Part shown: piece after piece, positions 41,738 through 49,241 of the stretch | Layout of the letters: each line of letters begins with the position of its first letter | How positions within the stretch are numbered: the stretch's first letter is position 1 | Virus record (IMG/VR): IMGVR_UViG_3300030333_002885 | Coordinates: 1-64,000 of that record | DNA: 64,000 bases | DNA from: a virus | Reading direction: 5' to 3' (one strand) | Made by a program: the position numbers and the translations under genes | Notes under the pieces: model-generated | The model's database searches: none | What the model saw: only the letters and a program-made list of their open reading frames with translations | What the model was told of the DNA's origin: nothing

Positions 41738-44079
41738 TGATAGAAGAAGCTCTATTAGGTAAAAGTCAATTCATGGGCAGAGACGGATTCCGTTGGTGGA
41801 TCGGTCAGGTTGCCCCTAGGGAAGCTCAGTCTGATCAGATTAACGAGGGTGAAGGATGGGCTTACAGATACAAAGTTCGTATCATGGGGTATCATCCTTT
41901 CAGTGAGGATCCTGGTATCAAAAATGAAGACTTACCTTGGGCAATGTGTTTGTTACCAACTACCGCAGGTAGTGGTGGTGCAAACTATTCAACATCTACA
42001 ATGTTGCAGCAGGGTGACATTGTATTTGGATTCTTCTTAGACGGTGATGAAGCACAAATCCCTGCTATTTTAGGTCATTTTGGTAGAGCAGGTGGAGTTG
42101 AATTAAACAAAGGAGATCAAGAATTTTCTGGACCATTTGTTCCCTTTACAGGATTTACTGAAAAGTGGACTCCACAAAGATTAAAGGTTAAAACAGAGCA
42201 GAGTGGTGAACAGAACGCACAATCACAGATAACAAATACTAGTGCTAACGAAGGACAATATGTAGATCAAAATGGATCTGGTCGTAAAGAGATTACTCCA
42301 GATACATGTAGTACAACTTCTATTTCTAGAATGTCTACTGCTATAGAGAATATGGCAGAGAGAATAGAACAATTTAGTCTGACTGGAATGAAGTTAGAGG
42401 CCGAGATTGATGCAGTTGCTGATCTAATAGAAACTCAGGCAAATAGTTTTGTTGGTCGAATGATGGATGTGGCATATGATAACTTAGAACCTAAGTTACA
42501 AGAAGGATTGGAGAAATTATATAATGATACTTTTGGTAAAGTATTTTCTCAAATGGGTAATACTCCACAATCATATGCAGTTGCTCATGCGTCTGGTAGA
42601 GCAGCACAGATTGGAGAGATTCCTAAGATTAAAAATGCAGAGAATGCTTTATCTTGTGTTGCTAATAAGGTAGTAGAAGGATTGAGAGATACTGTATCAG
42701 ATATGCTGAAGGATCTACTTGCTTCTGGTCTTGGTATAGCAGGTTGTGTTGCTACTAATTTTGCTGCTAATTTCTTAAATAAAATCACAAATGCGATTGC
42801 AGATGGTTTAAAGAGTCCACTTGCTAATCTGAGTAATATATTAGCACCAGGTTTAGATATAGCAGATCTATTAAGAGGAACAGCAAGTGCTTTAGATGAC
42901 TTCTCTGGATTCTTAGATTGTGGACAGACTAATAAGGATAAGTGTCCACCTATCAGAAAGTATGAGGTATCTGGTGGACCTATGGAGAAGGGTGCTGATC
43001 CATTTGCTTATGTCTCTTATGCTATGAATAAGCAGTCTACGGGAGGTGGCACTAAAGGTACTATTGGTAATATTACTGGTGCTATTGATGGTATTTCAGG
43101 TGCTATTGGTGGTATAACTGATACTGTACAAGGAATAACGGGTGCATTACAGAATCCTGGTGGTCTTGTTGGTGGTTTAGTTAAGAGTCAGTTTGGTAAT
43201 TTGATACCATCTGGAGTTACTAACAGTCTTGGTGGTGCTGGTAGAATATCTGGATTGATTGAAGATCTTTCTGCTGGTGGATCATGTACAGGTGGTAAGC
43301 AAAATTGTGGTAATCCTACCATGCAAATTTTTGGTGGTGGTGGAATAGGTGCTCTAGGAAATGTTGTGTTAGGTAAGGTAATTGAGAACTCTGGTGCTAT
43401 GGGATTAGCTGATTCTATTAGTAGGACTGCTAGTATTATTGGAGTTGATATAAAAGTTCCTGGTAGAAATTATAAATCACCACCTGCTATTAGTTTCACA
43501 GATAAGTGTGGTAAGGGATATGGTGCTCATGGTGAAGCAATTATTAATGAGGATGGAGAGGTTATTGGTGCAATAATAACCAGTGTGGGTGAGGGATATC
43601 CTGTAGTGGATGATGGTAGTATAGACATTAATGTTGGTGTAACTACTGTATTTGTTGAGAATCCTGGTACTGGATATACACCAGGTGATAAGATTGATGA
43701 AACTATATTTGTATATGATCCAGGAATAACAGATTTAGTGGATGATGATGTAACTACTCCAGAGGTACAGAGAGTTGATCCAACAACAGGTGAAGATATT
43801 CCATCAGATGTTGCTGATCCATATAAAGAACTTATTCCTACTGGTCAGAGAATAACAGCAGCAAATATCAAAGACAAGCCATCCTTTGAACTTGTTATTG
43901 ATCCTGTTACTGGTGGTATCGCTGCTGTTAAGGTTCTAAATACGCTTAGGTTCGAGACTCCACCTGTATTATCAATAGTTAGTTCTACTGGTCAAGGTGC
44001 TGTTATTAGACCAATATTTGGTCCTATACCAGAACCAGCACAACAAGGTGTACTTACCGTAATAGACTGTTCACGCTAA
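41737..44079 (+). CDS. gp5: Gp5-like baseplate hub protein without lysozyme domain, 780 aa
   Basis: Residues 10-130 form the OB-fold typical of gp5/VgrG proteins (FRWWIGQVAPRE ... YKVRIMGYHPF ... LPWAMCLLPTTAG ... LQQGDIVFGFFLDGDEAQIPAILG). No T4-type lysozyme domain follows. The middle is helical and glycine-rich (GNITGAIDGISGAIGGITDTVQG), and the C-terminal part has GxGY repeats (KGYGAHG, GEGYPVV, GTGYTPGDK). It would sit below gp27 at the tip of the tail. The needle part may come from the next gene. Confidence 0.78.
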   Translation: MIEEALLGKSQFMGRDGFRWWIGQVAPREAQSDQINEGEGWAYRYKVRIMGYHPFSEDPGIKNEDLPWAMCLLPTTAGSGGANYSTSTMLQQGDIVFGFFLDGDEAQIPAILGHFGRAGGVELNKGDQEFSGPFVPFTGFTEKWTPQRLKVKTEQSGEQNAQSQITNTSANEGQYVDQNGSGRKEITPDTCSTTSISRMSTAIENMAERIEQFSLTGMKLEAEIDAVADLIETQANSFVGRMMDVAYDNLEPKLQEGLEKLYNDTFGKVFSQMGNTPQSYAVAHASGRAAQIGEIPKIKNAENALSCVANKVVEGLRDTVSDMLKDLLASGLGIAGCVATNFAANFLNKITNAIADGLKSPLANLSNILAPGLDIADLLRGTASALDDFSGFLDCGQTNKDKCPPIRKYEVSGGPMEKGADPFAYVSYAMNKQSTGGGTKGTIGNITGAIDGISGAIGGITDTVQGITGALQNPGGLVGGLVKSQFGNLIPSGVTNSLGGAGRISGLIEDLSAGGSCTGGKQNCGNPTMQIFGGGGIGALGNVVLGKVIENSGAMGLADSISRTASIIGVDIKVPGRNYKSPPAISFTDKCGKGYGAHGEAIINEDGEVIGAIITSVGEGYPVVDDGSIDINVGVTTVFVENPGTGYTPGDKIDETIFVYDPGITDLVDDDVTTPEVQRVDPTTGEDIPSDVADPYKELIPTGQRITAANIKDKPSFELVIDPVTGGIAAVKVLNTLRFETPPVLSIVSSTGQGAVIRPIFGPIPEPAQQGVLTVIDCSR

Positions 44080-45566
44080 TGGCAACAGAAGATACTAATA
44101 AACCAAATTGGGGTAGGAGGATTATTGATTCAAGGGGATCTCATTTCCGTATAGAATCTGGTAGTCCTTTAATTGGTAGAGATGGTGCAGAAACCTTTAA
44201 GATATATGCTGTCAATGATAATGAGGAAGTATTCTTAATTACTCATGGTCATGGATCTGGATTGGGTCGTATGGCATGTGACAAGTCTATTGAAATTAGA
44301 GCTGGAGATAAGAATAATCCTAATAGTGTTGACATTAGAGTAAGTGCTGCTACAGGAGATATCACTATCAATGCTGATAGAGGTAGAGTTCGTGTTAATG
44401 CCAAGGATATTGGTGTTCATGCTGAAAGAGATATTGATTTAAATGCTGGTAGGAATGTCAACATTAAAGCAGGTACAGGTCGTATATTACTTAAAGCTAA
44501 TACTGTATCCTCACATGGTAAGAAGGGTAACTTAATACCTAAAACATGGGGTGCTAAAGTTCTTGCTAACAGTTATGTTCCTGATGATAGTATTGCTAAG
44601 TTCTTTGATCCTAAATCTCAATCAACTTCATTAGGTGCTGGACCTTTCTCTGATAATGGTGTTGCTGGTGCAGCAGCAGATGGATTGGGATTTAGTCTTC
44701 AGGATCTTGGTATTACTAACCCTGAGATTGGTGGTATTGAACCTATAGAGGTTGCACTAGAAAAAGCTGTATTAGGAGAAAAAAGTCCTTTAGCAGATCT
44801 TACAAACTTCATAGAAGGAGAAGGTGCTAATAAATTAACAACGGCATTAGGAGGTTTAGAAGATAAACTTGGTGATAAGTTTAAAGGATTGTCAGGTAAA
44901 TTGGGTGGTAGTTCAGGATTTGGTGGATTTAGTAGTTTAGTAGATAAAGCTAGTGGTGTTATTAGTGATGGACCTTCATCATTAGTTGGTGGTGCTTTGG
45001 TAGATAAGTTCAAAGGTGCGACTGATCTTGCTTCAGGAGGTGGTTTGATAAATTCTGCTAGTGGTCTTATTTTAGATGGAACAGAGACTGATTCTGGGGT
45101 GATGAGAAAGGTGCTTAAAGATTCTGCTATAGGTAAGGTATCAGGCATTGGTAAGAACTTGGCAGCAGGTGAGATAGGATCATTAACTGCCTCTGCTAAA
45201 TCTCTTCTTGGTGTTACTCAGGGTGGTCATTCTCTCACTGGAGTTGTGGATCAAATTGCATCTGGAACTGTTGGTAAGGGTGCTGCTGCTACTGTTGGTA
45301 ATAAGTCTGGTGATCCATTAGCAGTAATGGATTCTATTGTTCCTAGTGGATTCAATTTGGCACAGGTTAAATCACTTAAGAAGACAGTGAGTGAAAGGTT
45401 AAATATAGCAGATGCTGCTACTCTCGCATCAGAGGAAGCACAGAAGGACATTACTAGAGCTCTTAAAGACGCTCAAGGTGGCATTGATATCGCTAGTGAT
45501 GAAATTAAGGTACTACTTGAAGGTGGTAGCACAACTGGTAAAGAAAACAAAACATTTAATGTATAA
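44079..45566 (+). CDS. Needle/spike-like hub protein, 495 aa
   Basis: Residues about 70-150 consist of short strands with alternating hydrophobic and charged residues (GDITINADRGRVRVNAKDIGVHAERDIDLNAGRNVNIKAGTGRILLKA), the triple beta-helix pattern of the gp5 C-terminal needle and VgrG tips. The rest is glycine-, serine- and leucine-rich. It starts on the stop of the gp5-like gene. I infer that OB-fold and needle are encoded separately here. Confidence 0.65.
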   Translation: MATEDTNKPNWGRRIIDSRGSHFRIESGSPLIGRDGAETFKIYAVNDNEEVFLITHGHGSGLGRMACDKSIEIRAGDKNNPNSVDIRVSAATGDITINADRGRVRVNAKDIGVHAERDIDLNAGRNVNIKAGTGRILLKANTVSSHGKKGNLIPKTWGAKVLANSYVPDDSIAKFFDPKSQSTSLGAGPFSDNGVAGAAADGLGFSLQDLGITNPEIGGIEPIEVALEKAVLGEKSPLADLTNFIEGEGANKLTTALGGLEDKLGDKFKGLSGKLGGSSGFGGFSSLVDKASGVISDGPSSLVGGALVDKFKGATDLASGGGLINSASGLILDGTETDSGVMRKVLKDSAIGKVSGIGKNLAAGEIGSLTASAKSLLGVTQGGHSLTGVVDQIASGTVGKGAAATVGNKSGDPLAVMDSIVPSGFNLAQVKSLKKTVSERLNIADAATLASEEAQKDITRALKDAQGGIDIASDEIKVLLEGGSTTGKENKTFNV

Positions 45567-45568
45567 CT

Positions 45569-46417
45569 ATGTCAGCATCTGAATCAAACCCAACAAATTT
45601 TAATTGTGATACTAAAGTTGATGTCGCTAATAAGCCATATGCTTATAAGGATCATATCAATTACAGTGAAGATCCCACTCTAATTGGTAGTTTCGTTGAC
45701 ATTCTTGGTACACCAGATAGAAATACTGATGTTGAGATAACACATGGTAGTATTAGAGTCTTTACTGGTAATGTATTAGTCAGACCTGGTATTACTACAG
45801 TACAGCAACTACAGGTTGAAAGAGAAATATATGTTTGTGAGAGTGCAGATATAATGGGAGATACCTTTATTAAAGGTACTAGTTCATATCCTTTACAGGT
45901 AGGTGGTAACGCATTCTTTGATCATGGTAACATAGGTGATCTATCATCTAGATTTAATGCAGCAGATGCTTCACCAAAACCATTTGATTTGGTACATCCT
46001 ACTAAAGGTAAAGGTCACAGACTTAGACATGCTTGTATTGAGGGACCAGAGGTAGCAGTATATTATAGAGGAAGATTAAAGGGTTCTAATACAATTGAAT
46101 TGCCATATTATTGGAAAGATTTAGTACATGAGGATAGTATTACAGTACAGTTACAACCTATTGGTATGAGACATTTTCATCTCAATGTAGTTCAATTTGA
46201 TAATGAAAAAATTATTGTAGCAGATCCAGATGATAAACCAATTGATTGTTTCTACCATGTATATGGAGAGAGAAAGGATGTTAACCCACTAATCACTGAG
46301 TATGAGGGTGATAGTTGGAAAGATTATCCTGACCCTCATCATTATAGTGATGATTTTGTGAATCGTAGATACGATCATCCAGACTTTGCTGGTCCTCCTA
46401 ATACTAATACAAGATGA
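45569..46417 (+). CDS. Virion structural protein with fibre-type C-terminal domain, 282 aa
   Basis: The C-terminal domain (PKPFDLVHPTKGKGHRLRHACIEGPEVAVYYRGRLKGSNTIELPYYWKDLV ... ITVQLQPIG) is a widespread phage module found at the end of fibre and tailspike proteins. The N-terminal part is beta-rich with short repeats. A short tail spike or baseplate fibre is likely. The stop overlaps the oxygenase that follows. Confidence 0.7.
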   Translation: MSASESNPTNFNCDTKVDVANKPYAYKDHINYSEDPTLIGSFVDILGTPDRNTDVEITHGSIRVFTGNVLVRPGITTVQQLQVEREIYVCESADIMGDTFIKGTSSYPLQVGGNAFFDHGNIGDLSSRFNAADASPKPFDLVHPTKGKGHRLRHACIEGPEVAVYYRGRLKGSNTIELPYYWKDLVHEDSITVQLQPIGMRHFHLNVVQFDNEKIIVADPDDKPIDCFYHVYGERKDVNPLITEYEGDSWKDYPDPHHYSDDFVNRRYDHPDFAGPPNTNTR

Positions 46418-46923
46418 GTCTACCATACACTGAAGAGGACTTTATCTCTGCTAGTGAATGTCAGAGATTGATAGACTATGCTATTGCAAATAAGAAGGCA
46501 GATGTCAGTAGTGATGATGAGTATTCTACTGAGGTAGAATGGAAGGATCATGGTGCAAAGTATTATGGAAATAATGTAGATCCAGTAACACCTACATCTG
46601 ATGATCCAGTAGTAACAGCAGTTAATAATAAATGTAAGACCTTTGTTGATTGTGAATTAGACTATGTTGGTATAGTAAGATGGCCAGTTGGTACATTTAT
46701 GAAACCACATGTCGATAGTAATACAGGACATAAACAAAATATTATAGCAGCTATGCTATACTTGAATGATAATTTCACTGGTGGTGATTTAATTTTTCAG
46801 GATAGAGTGGTAGAACCAAAGCCAGGAAAATTATTCATATTCAAAAATGCAGAGAATTTGCACTATGTTAATAAGGTAGAGGGTTCTGAAAGGTTTGCTT
46901 TGTCGTTCTGGTATCATATATAA
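46414..46923 (+). CDS. Prolyl-4-hydroxylase-type 2OG oxygenase, 169 aa
   Basis: The core His99-x-Asp101 (MKPHVDSN), AAMLYLNDNFTGGDLIFQD, PGKLFIFKNAENLH with His150 and Arg160 (SERFALSFWY) is a complete P4H signature. It is coupled by a four-base overlap to the fibre-type structural gene upstream, which could be its substrate. No experimental support is visible. Confidence 0.82.
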   Translation: MSLPYTEEDFISASECQRLIDYAIANKKADVSSDDEYSTEVEWKDHGAKYYGNNVDPVTPTSDDPVVTAVNNKCKTFVDCELDYVGIVRWPVGTFMKPHVDSNTGHKQNIIAAMLYLNDNFTGGDLIFQDRVVEPKPGKLFIFKNAENLHYVNKVEGSERFALSFWYHI

Positions 46924-46937
46924 TTGTAGTGTTAGGG

Positions 46938-46966
46938 TTGACCCCATGATCCTATCGTGCTACAAT
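46938..46966 (+). promoter_or_regulatory. Host-type promoter TTGACC-N17-TACAAT
   Basis: TTGACC (46938-46943) and TACAAT (46961-46966) with a 17-base spacer lie just after the oxygenase stop. The start would be near 46973, upstream of the ATG at 46991. It opens a cluster of very short genes. Confidence 0.7.
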
Positions 46967-46990
46967 AACCATATCTGGTTGCATCATTCT

Positions 46991-47191
46991 ATGGGTAAAG
47001 AAGACGAATGGATTATGAGGGTTGTCATCAACATGGGCAGGAGGACATGCCTCTGTGTCTCATCTGATGGTGACGAGAAACTAGTGGAGTGTGATACCCC
47101 ACAAGAGTTTATAAATGTTGTTGAGTTCTGCAAAACTGTATTAGATCCTGAGGACATTTTCTATGAAGAAATCAAAGTCGCAAGAGTCTGA
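46991..47191 (+). CDS. Small hypothetical, 66 aa
   Basis: I chose ATG 46991 because the promoter at 46938-46966 lies downstream of the longer TTG start (46895) and around the ATG at 46946. The protein is small and alpha/beta (EWIMRVVINMGRRTCLCVSSDGDEKLVECDTPQEFINVVEFCKT). The end overlaps the next ORF. Function unknown. Confidence 0.55.
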   Translation: MGKEDEWIMRVVINMGRRTCLCVSSDGDEKLVECDTPQEFINVVEFCKTVLDPEDIFYEEIKVARV

Positions 47192-47315
47192 GGTCACATG
47201 TTGGATTGATGAGGAGCAGGTAGACTGTTCTACCTGGGATCCAATAGAGAGTGATGTTACAGTTGAAGTAACCGATGATGAATTTGTCAGGTTACATAAG
47301 GAGTTTGATTTATGA
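47163..47315 (+). CDS. Small acidic hypothetical, 50 aa
   Basis: ATG 47163 lies in the 3' end of the previous gene (29-base overlap). A basic start (KKSKSQES) is followed by an acidic sequence with two cysteines (VTCWIDEEQVDCSTWD). Its stop overlaps the next ATG (ATGA). Chained overlaps support translation. Confidence 0.45.
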   Translation: MKKSKSQESEVTCWIDEEQVDCSTWDPIESDVTVEVTDDEFVRLHKEFDL

Positions 47316-47437
47316 ATGATACTACAAAAGAAAGAATAGAGATGGCAAGAAAGAGGATAGATGAACTTATACTACTAATCGACACATGGAAAAACAATGA
47401 CAAAAAAGACATTCACACAAGAAAAGAAGAATCCTAA
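47312..47437 (+). CDS. Small helical hypothetical, 41 aa
   Basis: It begins on ATGA with the previous stop. One charged helix (KERIEMARKRIDELILLIDTW) and a polar tail. It overlaps the next ORF by 41 bases. Function unknown. Confidence 0.4.
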   Translation: MNDTTKERIEMARKRIDELILLIDTWKNNDKKDIHTRKEES

Positions 47438-47519
47438 GCACACTAATGTGTGGGAATGGGAGGAGACTCCTGAGGTCAGGGCAGCATTAGACAAACTACA
47501 CAAAAGAGTAACTCTATAA
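47397..47519 (+). CDS. Small hypothetical, 40 aa
   Basis: ATG 47397 to the TAATG at 47517-47521. Basic start (TKKTFTQEKKNPK), Trp/Glu-rich centre (NVWEWEETPEV) and a short helix. The TAATG hand-over to the next gene supports it. Confidence 0.42.
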   Translation: MTKKTFTQEKKNPKHTNVWEWEETPEVRAALDKLHKRVTL

Positions 47520-47824
47520 TGCATCCTAACGGATACACAAAGGAGATGGTCAAGGAGCTTCTAGGATCTTCTTGGCCTACTATTGATCCAAACCATGAGA
47601 CTGGTAATCAGTTAAGAAAAAGAATAGGTAGAGAGATAAGGGAAGGTAAGAGACCTAAACCCACATACCCATCAAAGGAGTCAAGGATTGCAGATACTTC
47701 AGGCAACTTTGACGAGAATGGACAATACATATATCCAGAGAACTCTGGATTCAGTTATGTTCAATGGATTAAAGACCATCCTGACTCAACAGAAGCAGGA
47801 ACTTACGGATCAAAAGTCTCCTGA
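47519..47824 (+). CDS. Hypothetical protein, 101 aa
   Basis: This is the largest ORF in the short-gene cluster. It has a basic helix (NQLRKRIGREIREGKRPKP) and a polar C-terminal half (SGNFDENGQYIYPENSGFSYVQWIKDHPD). It begins on the TAATG of the previous ORF. No domain recognised. Confidence 0.55.
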   Translation: MHPNGYTKEMVKELLGSSWPTIDPNHETGNQLRKRIGREIREGKRPKPTYPSKESRIADTSGNFDENGQYIYPENSGFSYVQWIKDHPDSTEAGTYGSKVS

Positions 47825-47909
47825 TACATACTATGAATATCTTAAAAGACAGCATTACTTAGCATGTCACATGGAGGATGATTATGACGAATGTAGGGAA
47901 GATTCCTGA
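47757..47909 (+). CDS. Possible overlapping small ORF, 50 aa
   Basis: It overlaps the 3' end of the 101-residue ORF and the 5' end of the next. The C-terminal segment (YYEYLKRQHYLACHMEDDYDECREDS) looks protein-like, so I report it. The start is uncertain (ATGs at 47688, 47718 and 47757 are possible). Confidence 0.35.
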   Translation: MFNGLKTILTQQKQELTDQKSPDTYYEYLKRQHYLACHMEDDYDECREDS

Positions 47910-48219
47910 TCACATGTATCCATTCTATAGGGTATATGATGAGAAAGGAGAACAGTATTGTGATTGTGGATGGGAGAAACATGCACAAGAACTTATTGAA
48001 TTGAATAGAACTTGTTCTATCATAGCAGATAGGAAGGAGTTGACCTATAAAAGAATAGATGCACCTAAACCGATTGATCCAGAAACAGTAGATGTTGATG
48101 CAGTAGTAGATAAACAATTACCAGGTCAGCAAGGATTACCTGCTGCTACCGAAAGATTACATGCAGATATTAAGAAAAAATTATTAGAACACAGTGAGGC
48201 ACAGGCTTTAGAATTTTAA
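47878..48219 (+). CDS. Hypothetical protein, 113 aa
   Basis: Two start codons are possible, 47878 and 47884. The N-terminal half carries a Cys pair (EQYCDCGWEKHAQELIELNRTC), and the rest is polar with a helical end (ATERLHADIKKKLLEHSEAQ). Last gene before the exported-protein cluster. Function unknown. Confidence 0.55.
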   Translation: MIMTNVGKIPDHMYPFYRVYDEKGEQYCDCGWEKHAQELIELNRTCSIIADRKELTYKRIDAPKPIDPETVDVDAVVDKQLPGQQGLPAATERLHADIKKKLLEHSEAQALEF

Positions 48220-48246
48220 TATTGATTTTACATTCCGTAACGCATA

Positions 48247-48252
48247 TATAAT
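48247..48252 (+). promoter_or_regulatory. Weak promoter: TATAAT before the exported-protein genes
   Basis: TATAAT at 48247-48252 with TTGATT at 48222-48227; the spacer of 19 bases is longer than ideal. It lies 25 bases before the ATG at 48277. Confidence 0.35.
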
Positions 48253-48276
48253 ATACAAAGAGTAGGTATTTATTTT

Positions 48277-48768
48277 ATGAAAAGGATACTTCCTTTCATA
48301 ATGATTATGATGAGTGCTCCGCTTGCAGCGAGAGCAGATTTAACATCAAGATTTACATCCAGTGTTCAACTACAGGTTAATGCTGCTGCAACACAGATGC
48401 AGAGAGTAGGTAACTCGTATAGTATCTCTGGTACTAATGTAGATACAACCGATGGAACCACTGCTAACACAGTTAGTGCTGGTACTATAGCATCAGGTAT
48501 CTATGGACCAGGAACTATTAGTGTAACACAAGACGATCCAGGTGAGGCGTTCAGCTTCTCAACTGCGTTCACTCAAGGTGATGCTCTGGTAACATCTGCA
48601 CCTTCAGTTGGTTCTGTTAGTGCATTAAGTAACCAATTGTCTACCGCAGCAGGATCCGCAGGTGATTTGGCTGGAACTGTGAATTCGCAGGGTGCTCTGA
48701 CCGTAACAGCTGGTGGGGCTGGCACTGTGGCAACGGGACAGTTCGTATCTGAGCTTCAAATCGACTAG
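48277..48768 (+). CDS. Exported protein with signal peptide, 163 aa
   Basis: A Sec signal peptide is clear: Lys-Arg start, hydrophobic core (ILPFIMIMMSAPLAA), cleavage motif ARA before Asp21. The mature part is Ser/Thr/Gly/Ala-rich, likely beta-rich (GNSYSISGTNVDTTDGTTANTV, GPGTISVTQDDPGEAFSF). It resembles the next protein in the GEAFSFS / GGAFQFSQ segment. Exported phage proteins of this kind might act in the periplasm or at the cell surface. Function unknown. Confidence 0.65.
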   Translation: MKRILPFIMIMMSAPLAARADLTSRFTSSVQLQVNAAATQMQRVGNSYSISGTNVDTTDGTTANTVSAGTIASGIYGPGTISVTQDDPGEAFSFSTAFTQGDALVTSAPSVGSVSALSNQLSTAAGSAGDLAGTVNSQGALTVTAGGAGTVATGQFVSELQID

Positions 48769-48773
48769 GAGCC

Positions 48774-49241
48774 ATGAAAAGGCTTATAACTATTATATTG
48801 CTATTAGGTAGTGCTGGTGCTGCAAGAGCAGTGCCAGTGGTCCCAAACTTTCAGCAGGGCTCTATGACGAGCCATACCGAAACTGAATCTACAGTAACGG
48901 AAACAATTAATTCCATTGATTATAGGACAGGATGGGAATACTCAGTGACTGGGGTAGGCATCGACAACAACGGAGAGGCTTTGAATCCCCCAACATCAAC
49001 ATCGACAGTAACAATCAGCCCAACAGTAGGGTCAGGAGACGGAGCCCTAACAGGGTCAGTAACTTCTTCGTTCGATGCTTTAGACATGTCAGCAACAAAC
49101 AATTTCACAATACACGAACCTGGTGGAGCCTTCCAATTCAGTCAAAGCTATCAAGGACCAGGTATGACCAACCAGACTCTCATACAGAGGGTAACCACTA
49201 TAAAAAGCGTCACAGATACAACAAGCACATTTACGCAATAG
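48774..49241 (+). CDS. Exported protein with signal peptide, 155 aa (paralog)
   Basis: A second Sec signal peptide (KRLITIILLLGSAGAARA, cleaved before Val20). The mature part is Thr/Ser-rich with DPGEAF-like EPGGAFQFSQSY and GPG motifs, parallel to the gene upstream, so the two probably arose by duplication. Its 3' end overlaps the beginning of the third exported ORF in the -1 frame. Function unknown. Confidence 0.62.
   Translation: MKRLITIILLLGSAGAARAVPVVPNFQQGSMTSHTETESTVTETINSIDYRTGWEYSVTGVGIDNNGEALNPPTSTSTVTISPTVGSGDGALTGSVTSSFDALDMSATNNFTIHEPGGAFQFSQSYQGPGMTNQTLIQRVTTIKSVTDTTSTFTQ

Noticed and set aside
48266-48272. Minus-strand ATAAATA before the exported genes
   Set aside because: No minus-strand gene lies downstream of it; it would only make antisense RNA over plus-strand genes.
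48932-49198. ATG at 48932 as start of the third exported protein
   Set aside because: It would give a 270-base N-terminal extension of shadow sequence within the real gene 48774-49241 and bury the signal peptide inside the protein.
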